This document shows, one piece after another, positions 6,166-10,034 of a DNA stretch of 10,034 nucleotides. The stretch is from Burkholderiales bacterium (GTDB lineage Bacteria; Pseudomonadota; Gammaproteobacteria; Burkholderiales; CAIKXV01): positions 1 through 10,034 of the forward strand of contig JAIENF010000788.1 in NCBI GenBank assembly GCA_019751575.1. The letters run 5' to 3'. Each line of letters starts with the position of its first letter. Position 1 is the stretch's first letter. Both the position numbers and the translations under genes were made by a program. The notes beneath the pieces were generated by a model. That model was not told the DNA's origin and did not search any database. It worked only from the letters and a program-made list of their open reading frames with translations.

Positions 6166-7126
6166 TGGCGATCTTCTGCCACTTGTCGATCTCGTTGCGC
6201 AGGAAGGCGCCCCACTCGGCCGCGGTGCTGCCCACTGATTCCGCGCCCAGCTCCAGCAGCCGCGCCCGGAAATCGGCGGCGCGCACGACCTGCACCACCT
6301 CGCGGTTGAGGCGGTCGATGATCGGCGCCGGCGTGCCGGCCGGGGCCAGCATGCCGCTCCAGATCGCCGCCTGGTAGCCGGGCACGCCCGCCTCCGCGAT
6401 GGTCGGCAGGTCCGGCATCTCGGGGGAACGGCGCGAGTCGCCGATCGCCAGCGCGCGCAGCTTGCCCGATTTCACCTGCGGGATGGCCGAGATCGCCGCC
6501 GCGATCGACAGCTGGATCTGCCCGCCGATCAGGTCGGCCAGCATCGGCGGCGAGCCCTTGTACGGGATATGCTGGATCTGCGTGCCGGTCATCGCCTGGA
6601 ACAGCTCGGTCGGCAGCGCGGTCGCGTTCGAGCTCGAGCCGTAGTTGAGCGACCCCGGCTTTGCCCGCGCCAGCGCGATCAGTTCCTTCACCGTGCGCAC
6701 CGGCAAGGCCGGGTTGACCACCAGGATCAGCTGCTGGTTGGCGGTATGCGCGATCGGCGCGAAGTCCTTCAGCGTGTCGTAGGGCAGCTTGCGTCCGAGG
6801 GCGACATTGATCGCATGGCTGGTCGACACCTGCAGCAGCGTGTAGCCGTCCGGCTGCGAACGCGCCGCGATCTCGGTGCCGACGATGCCATCCACCGCCG
6901 GCCGGTTGTCGACGACGAAGGTCTGGCCCATCGACTCGCCGAGCCTCTGCGCGATCATCCGCGCGACCAGGTCGGTGCCGCCGCCGGGCGTGAAGGGCAC
7001 GATCATCCGCACCGGACGGTCCGGATAGGCGGCCGCCGCCAGCGCGGTCACAGGGACGGCGATCATCGCGAGGCTGGTGAGGGTGCAGGTGAACGCAGCA
7101 ATGTGCGCAGGTTCGCAACGGATCAT
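6140..7126 (-). CDS. Bug/TctC-family periplasmic solute-binding protein (second copy)
   Basis: This 328-residue protein has an N-terminal signal peptide: hydrophobic stretch AAFTCTLTSLAMIAVPVTALA, likely cleaved after the A-A-A run near residue 33, before YPDRPVRMIVPFTPGGGTD. The body follows the Bug layout: VVDNRPAVDGIVGTE, PDGYTLLQVS, HIPYKGSPPMLADLIGG, GKLRALAIGDSRR, AEAGVPGYQ and a lysine/arginine-rich C-terminus. These are periplasmic two-lobed receptors for small organic acids or related compounds. No tripartite membrane subunits are nearby, so partner and ligand are unknown. It is clearly different in sequence from the Bug protein at 929-1936, so this is not a recent duplication. Its ATG (7126-7124) overlaps the TGA of the upstream YrdC-like gene (7125-7123) in an ATGA arrangement, so the two genes are almost certainly cotranscribed and translationally coupled. 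Confidence 0.93.
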   Translation of the reverse strand: MIRCEPAHIAAFTCTLTSLAMIAVPVTALAAAAYPDRPVRMIVPFTPGGGTDLVARMIAQRLGESMGQTFVVDNRPAVDGIVGTEIAARSQPDGYTLLQVSTSHAINVALGRKLPYDTLKDFAPIAHTANQQLILVVNPALPVRTVKELIALARAKPGSLNYGSSSNATALPTELFQAMTGTQIQHIPYKGSPPMLADLIGGQIQLSIAAAISAIPQVKSGKLRALAIGDSRRSPEMPDLPTIAEAGVPGYQAAIWSGMLAPAGTPAPIIDRLNREVVQVVRAADFRARLLELGAESVGSTAAEWGAFLRNEIDKWQKIARRANMRAD

Positions 7127-7824
7127 GCAGGGCTCCCGGGTCGCTGGAGGGTGATGCTGAATTCATCGGACAGCACGGCGGCGATCTCGTCGAAGCAGAC
7201 GCCCGCCCGCTGCACGCGGAACGTGGAGAAATCGATCATCGTGCTCGACAGTCCGTCGGGCGTGCTGTAACGCGAGCGGCCGTAGTCGATGACGATGTCG
7301 GCGATCGCGATCACCTCGGGTTCGATGTCGGGCACCGCATAGCGGCTGCCCTTCAGCGAAGTGTTCGCGGAAGACCCGACGAACAGCCGCCCCTCGGCCA
7401 GTGCAAGGTCGGCGATCGCGTTGCGCAGCTGCCCGGCATTGAGCAGGATGTTCAGCGTGTCGCCCTTGACCGCGTTGGCGAGCACGAACGGGTCCATCGA
7501 AGCGAGCAGCGGGTGGTTTCGGCGGAAGGGCGCGATCACCGCCAGCGGCAGGTCATGGCCGATCGTCACGGCCTCGATCATCGCCAGTCTGTCCGGAGGC
7601 AGTTGGTGGAGTTCGCGGTGCAGCCAGTGGTTGCCGACGATGCCGGTCGGCTTTTCGAAGCTGCGGTGCTTCGCGGCATAGACCCGCCGCACCGCCTCTG
7701 CGGTCGAAGCGAGCACGGCATAGCCGACATCGAGGTGGATGACCGCGACACCGCCTGCGCTGACCCGGTCGCAGACGCGGCGCGCGTCGGCGGCGACGTC
7801 GTGTCCTTCGATGCGGATGGCCAT
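7123..7824 (-). CDS. Divergent Sua5/YciO/YrdC/YwlC-family protein
   Basis: This 233-residue protein has the YrdC fold. Visible hallmarks are K52-H-R54 with K58 in AAKHRSFEKP (the K-x-R nucleotide-binding motif), S152-A-N in VGSSANTSLKGS, and SSTMIDF (193-199), matching the ST-hhD strand of Sua5. True TsaC/Sua5 enzymes make threonylcarbamoyl-AMP for tRNA t6A and carry a PTxTxYGL motif near the N-terminus; here that place reads HLDVGYAVL, so the threonine-binding residues are not conserved. It is therefore unlikely to be the housekeeping tRNA enzyme and may modify or adenylate something else. The start at 7824 has GGAGGA 13 bases upstream and fits the family N-terminus; an in-frame opening to 7992 would add unrelated residues. 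It is coupled by an ATGA overlap to a Bug-type receptor gene. Fold is secure; function unknown. Confidence 0.85.
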   Translation of the reverse strand: MAIRIEGHDVAADARRVCDRVSAGGVAVIHLDVGYAVLASTAEAVRRVYAAKHRSFEKPTGIVGNHWLHRELHQLPPDRLAMIEAVTIGHDLPLAVIAPFRRNHPLLASMDPFVLANAVKGDTLNILLNAGQLRNAIADLALAEGRLFVGSSANTSLKGSRYAVPDIEPEVIAIADIVIDYGRSRYSTPDGLSSTMIDFSTFRVQRAGVCFDEIAAVLSDEFSITLQRPGSPA

Positions 7825-7834
7825 GGCAGGCGTT

Positions 7835-7842
7835 GCTCCTCC
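7835..7842 (-). promoter_or_regulatory. Ribosome-binding site for the YrdC-like gene
   Basis: On the minus strand GGAGGAGC (7842-7835) precedes the ATG at 7824-7822. The spacing from AGGAG is about 11 bases, slightly long but workable. It is the best Shine-Dalgarno match in this part of the window and decides the start against the upstream in-frame ATG at 7992. Confidence 0.5.
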
Positions 7843-7897
7843 GGGATACCGGGCTTCGCCGGCTTGGTCACAGGGGCCGATTGTGGTGCGCCGAAGA

Positions 7898-7928
7898 CCC
7901 GATGGGAAGCCCTTCGATTGCCATCGGG
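7898..7928. promoter_or_regulatory. Inverted repeat in the divergent YrdC-like/hydrolase intergenic region
   Basis: CCCGATGG (7898-7905) and CCATCGGG (7921-7928) form a perfect 8-bp inverted repeat, with a smaller GAAG-CC-CTTC hairpin (7906-7915) nested in the 15-base spacer. It lies in the middle of the 158-base gap between the leftward gene starting at 7824 and the rightward gene starting at 7983. It could be an operator controlling both directions or an RNA hairpin in a leader. No convincing -35/-10 pair stands out in the gap. No regulator gene is adjacent to it. Confidence 0.35.
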
Positions 7929-7969
7929 CCGACCCGCGTGCACCATGCCAGCCATTCTTCCATGCCGAC

Positions 7970-7973
7970 GGAG
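7970..7973 (+). promoter_or_regulatory. Ribosome-binding site for the hydrolase gene
   Basis: GGAG at 7970-7973 lies nine bases before the ATG at 7983. It favours this start over the in-frame ATG at 7962, which has no such site upstream. Confidence 0.45.
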
Positions 7974-7982
7974 CACCGACCC

Positions 7983-8675
7983 ATGCCTGCACAGGACCTC
8001 AGGATCCGCGCCACTGGCGGTGGCGAGTTCGATTGCCACCTGGCGCTGCCCGCAACGCCCGGCAAGGTACCGGCCATCGTGCTTGCCGCCGCGGTCCATG
8101 GCGTCGACGAGGACATCCGCACCATCGCCGCCGAGATCGCCGCCATGGGTTATGTCGCCGCTGCGCCCGACCTGTTCTGGCGCACGATCCCCGGCCCGCT
8201 GCCGCGCAGCGACAAGCGCACCAGCGAGCGCGCGGAACCGCGCGCGCAGGTGATCCGCGCCGGTGAAGCCGACCTCGCCGACACGCTCGCGATGCTGAGG
8301 ACGCAGCCGGCGTTCAACGGACGTGCGGCCGTGGCCGGCTTCTGCTTCGGCGGCCCCTATGCGCTGATCGGTCCGAAGCGCCTCGGCTTCGAGGTCGGCG
8401 TTTCCTGCCACGGTTCTGCGATGGAAGACTTCATCGCCGAGGCCGAGGGCTTGGCCGCGCCGATCTGCCTGCTATGGGGCGATCGCGACAACCGTGCGCC
8501 GCCGCCGGTACTCGACGCGTATTCCGCGCTGGCGGGCCGCATGCCCGACATGGAGCTGCATGTGTTCCCCGGCGTGCAGCACGGCTACATGATGAAGGGC
8601 GACGAGCGGCACGATGCGGCCGCCTACGCCTTCTCGATGCAGCGCATCGGGGAACTGCTCGCAGGATTGCGCTGA
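7983..8675 (+). CDS. Dienelactone hydrolase family protein
   Basis: This 230-residue alpha/beta-hydrolase matches the size of dienelactone hydrolase, which opens lactone rings in chlorocatechol degradation; many relatives have unknown substrates. The nucleophile motif is GFCFGG with Cys121, a cysteine in place of the usual serine as in true family members. The acid is probably Asp169 in WGDRDNRAPP and the base is His200 in FPGVQHGYM. In the Pseudomonas enzyme Glu36 precedes IFGV and holds the resting cysteine; here the matching segment reads AAAVHGVDEDIR, with alanine at that place, so activation of the cysteine may differ. No chlorocatechol genes are nearby, so the classical role is unproven. 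The gene stands alone on the plus strand, divergent from the YrdC-like gene. Its 3' end overlaps the convergent arsR gene by 52 bases. Confidence 0.9.
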   Translation: MPAQDLRIRATGGGEFDCHLALPATPGKVPAIVLAAAVHGVDEDIRTIAAEIAAMGYVAAAPDLFWRTIPGPLPRSDKRTSERAEPRAQVIRAGEADLADTLAMLRTQPAFNGRAAVAGFCFGGPYALIGPKRLGFEVGVSCHGSAMEDFIAEAEGLAAPICLLWGDRDNRAPPPVLDAYSALAGRMPDMELHVFPGVQHGYMMKGDERHDAAAYAFSMQRIGELLAGLR

Positions 8676-9043
8676 CGCGCGGGCGCGAGGGCGCAGCCTG
8701 CCGCGACGCGCGGGTCGCCGCTCGACGCGCAGCAGTGGTCGGTCAGGTAGCCGAGCAGTGCCTGCATGTGCTCCAGCGCGGGCCGATAGCGCAGGTGGCG
8801 TCCCTCGCGCGCCTGCGTCACCAGGCCCGAGCGGGCGAGGCCCTTCAGGTGGAACGACAGCGTCGACGGCGACACGTCGAGCAGCGCCGACAGCACGCCC
8901 GGCGTGAGTCCCGCCGGGCCGGCACCGACCAGCGCGCGGAACACCCGCAGGCGCATCGGCTGGGCCAGCGCAGCGAGCGAGGTGATGGCCATCGACTCGG
9001 CCATCGACTCGTTCATCGTTATGGTCATCGGCTCGGCATCCAT
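8624..9043 (-). CDS. arsR: ArsR-family arsenic-responsive transcriptional repressor
   Basis: This protein has 139 residues from the ATG at 9043. The winged-helix domain spans about residues 20-100: MAITSLAALAQPMRLRVFRALV, recognition helix SPSTLSFHLKGLARSGLV, and wing TQAREGRHLRYRP. The segment YLTDHCC holds vicinal Cys104-Cys105, with Cys117 a little downstream. ArsR of Acidithiobacillus ferrooxidans senses As(III) with a comparable C-terminal CC...C set, whereas the plasmid R773 type uses a CxC in the DNA-binding helix, absent here. As(III) response is therefore likely. The gene starts two bases after the arsJ stop, so it is cotranscribed with and probably represses arsJ. The true start is uncertain: Met1, 6, 10, 14 and 18 are all in frame and none has a strong ribosome-binding site. 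The last 17 codons lie antisense to the hydrolase gene. Confidence 0.88.
   Translation of the reverse strand: MDAEPMTITMNESMAESMAITSLAALAQPMRLRVFRALVGAGPAGLTPGVLSALLDVSPSTLSFHLKGLARSGLVTQAREGRHLRYRPALEHMQALLGYLTDHCCASSGDPRVAAGCALAPARQRNPASSSPMRCIEKA
8987..9010. repeat. 12-bp exact tandem repeat, two copies, inside arsR
   Basis: GGCCATCGACTC occurs twice head to tail (8987-8998 and 8999-9010). On the coding strand it specifies two successive Glu-Ser-Met-Ala units near the arsR N-terminus, duplicating an in-frame ATG. Copy number could change by replication slippage without breaking the frame. Confidence 0.75.
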
Positions 9044-9045
9044 GT

Positions 9046-10034
9046 TCAGCCGCCCAGTCCCGCAGCCTGGGTACCCGGTGCCGCCTGCGCGCGGCCGGCG
9101 ACGGTCGGCAGCATCAGCGTCACCGCCCAGCATGCCGACAGCATCGCCGCCGCGCCGCACAGCGTCCACAGCAGTCCGCCCCACTGGTAGAGCAGCCCCG
9201 ACAGCAGCGTGCCGCCGAAGCGGCCGAGCGCGTTGGCCGCGTAGTAGAAGCCGACATCCTCGGCCGCCTTCTCCGATCCCGCGTAGGCCAGCACGAGGTA
9301 GGAGTGGATCGACGAGTTCATCGCGAAGGCGAAGCCGAACACGCCCAGCCCCGCGACCACCACCCATTCGAGCGCGGGCACGTCCAGCGCGACGGCGGCG
9401 ACCAGTCCGAACATGACCAGCGCCAGCAGCGCCGACCACAGGCGCGCGGCCGGTACCTCGGTCGACAGGCCGTCGTCGCTGCGCCGGACCAGGGACGGCG
9501 CGATCGCCTGCACCAGTCCGTAGCCGATGGTCCACAGGGCGAGGAAGGCGCCGACCATGGTGAACGTCCAGCCGGCGGAATAGAGGAACACCGGCACGCC
9601 GACCACGAACCAGACATCGCGCGCACCGAACAGCACGACCCGCGCGGCCGCGAGCAGGTTCACCCCACGACTCTTCGCGAACAGCTCGCGCAGCGACTTC
9701 GATGCCTTCGCGCGTCCCATCAGCGGCGGCACGAACGCCAGCACGCCGGCGAGCACACAGCCGAGCATGGCGGCCATCGCCCACAGCGCGCCGCGGAAGC
9801 CGAGCGCCTCGAGCAGCAGGCCGCCGAGGAAGAAGCCGATGCCCTTCATCGCGTTCTTGCTGCCGGTGAACCAGGCGACCCAGTGGAACAGCCGCCCGGA
9901 CGCGTTGCCCGCGGTGAGCTTGATCGCCGACTTGCTGGCGGTCTTGGTCAGGTCCTTGGCGACGCCGCAGATGCCCTGCGCCAGCACCACCCATGCCACC
10001 GACATCGCGGCGGTCCAGCCCGGCGACAGCATCG
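9046..10034 (-). CDS. arsJ: Organoarsenical efflux MFS transporter ArsJ (5' end beyond window)
   Basis: The visible part is 328 residues plus stop; full-length relatives have about 400, so roughly 70-80 N-terminal residues lie past the right edge. The pattern is that of ArsJ, an inner-membrane major-facilitator permease. Landmarks in order are GVAKDLTKTASKSAIKL, WFTGSKNAMKGIGFFLGG, LFAKSRGVNLLAAARVVLFG then ARDVWFVVGVPVFL, and FLALWTIGYGLVQAIAPSLV. Several hydrophobic membrane spans alternate with these loops. ArsJ exports 1-arseno-3-phosphoglycerate made from arsenate by a dedicated glyceraldehyde-3-phosphate dehydrogenase; the unstable product releases arsenate outside. That dehydrogenase gene is usually adjacent and, if present, would lie upstream beyond 10034. 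arsR follows two bases after the stop, forming an arsJ-arsR operon. The assignment rests on recalled residue patterns, but they are distinctive compared with general MFS drug pumps. Confidence 0.88.
   Translation of the reverse strand, partial: MLSPGWTAAMSVAWVVLAQGICGVAKDLTKTASKSAIKLTAGNASGRLFHWVAWFTGSKNAMKGIGFFLGGLLLEALGFRGALWAMAAMLGCVLAGVLAFVPPLMGRAKASKSLRELFAKSRGVNLLAAARVVLFGARDVWFVVGVPVFLYSAGWTFTMVGAFLALWTIGYGLVQAIAPSLVRRSDDGLSTEVPAARLWSALLALVMFGLVAAVALDVPALEWVVVAGLGVFGFAFAMNSSIHSYLVLAYAGSEKAAEDVGFYYAANALGRFGGTLLSGLLYQWGGLLWTLCGAAAMLSACWAVTLMLPTVAGRAQAAPGTQAAGLGG

Noticed and set aside
5661..7166. 501-codon minus-strand frame overlapping the second Bug gene and the dioxygenase end
   Set aside because: It is out of frame with the Bug gene, whose signal peptide and motifs are clear, and its product is Arg/Gly/Ala-rich with no family features.
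7825..7992. N-terminal extension of the YrdC-like protein to the ATG at 7992
   Set aside because: The added residues show no similarity to the family and would overlap the divergent hydrolase start. A ribosome-binding site supports 7824.
8674..8714. Repeated GACGCGCGGG at 8674-8683 and 8705-8714
   Set aside because: It is a ten-base repeat in very GC-rich coding sequence with no symmetry or further copies seen, probably chance.

Overview
This window is high-GC DNA that fits a betaproteobacterium, probably of the order Burkholderiales. The main clues are two periplasmic binding proteins of the Bug/TctC type, a family greatly expanded in that group, and compact operons of catabolic genes. Taxonomy is inferred from gene content only. 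Coding density is very high. The longest gap between genes is about 158 bases, and no gene-free stretch exceeds 300 bases. I saw no tRNA, rRNA, CRISPR array, insertion sequence or phage gene.

Region 1 (1-267) holds the start of a leftward gene of the carboxymuconolactone decarboxylase/AhpD-like family, cut by the window edge, and a 97-base divergent promoter region with inverted repeats. Region 2 (268-6117) is a tight rightward run of five genes: a TetR-type repressor, a Bug-type solute-binding protein, a single-chain NDP-forming acyl-CoA ligase, an enoyl-CoA hydratase/isomerase-family protein and a TauD/TfdA-like Fe(II)/2-oxoglutarate dioxygenase. It reads as a regulated catabolic operon: a carboxylate is captured in the periplasm, oxidised, charged with CoA and processed further. 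The substrate cannot be read from the sequence. A 14-base sequence in the repressor's promoter region recurs exactly between the second and third genes, so it is a candidate operator.

Region 3 (6140-7824) is a leftward pair that meets Region 2 tail to tail: a divergent YrdC/Sua5-fold protein whose stop codon overlaps the start of a second Bug-type binding protein. Region 4 (7983-8675) is a rightward dienelactone hydrolase-family gene, divergent from the YrdC-like gene across a 158-base spacer containing an 8-bp inverted repeat.

Region 5 (8624-10034) is a leftward arsenic-resistance unit: arsJ, an organoarsenical efflux permease cut by the right edge, followed two bases later by an ArsR repressor with C-terminal vicinal cysteines. 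The arsR 3' end overlaps the 3' end of the dienelactone hydrolase gene by 52 bases. No wholly new system is evident. The best leads are the divergent YrdC-like/Bug pair, the repeated operator-like 14-mer, the hydratase lacking the usual catalytic acids, and the arsJ-arsR arrangement.
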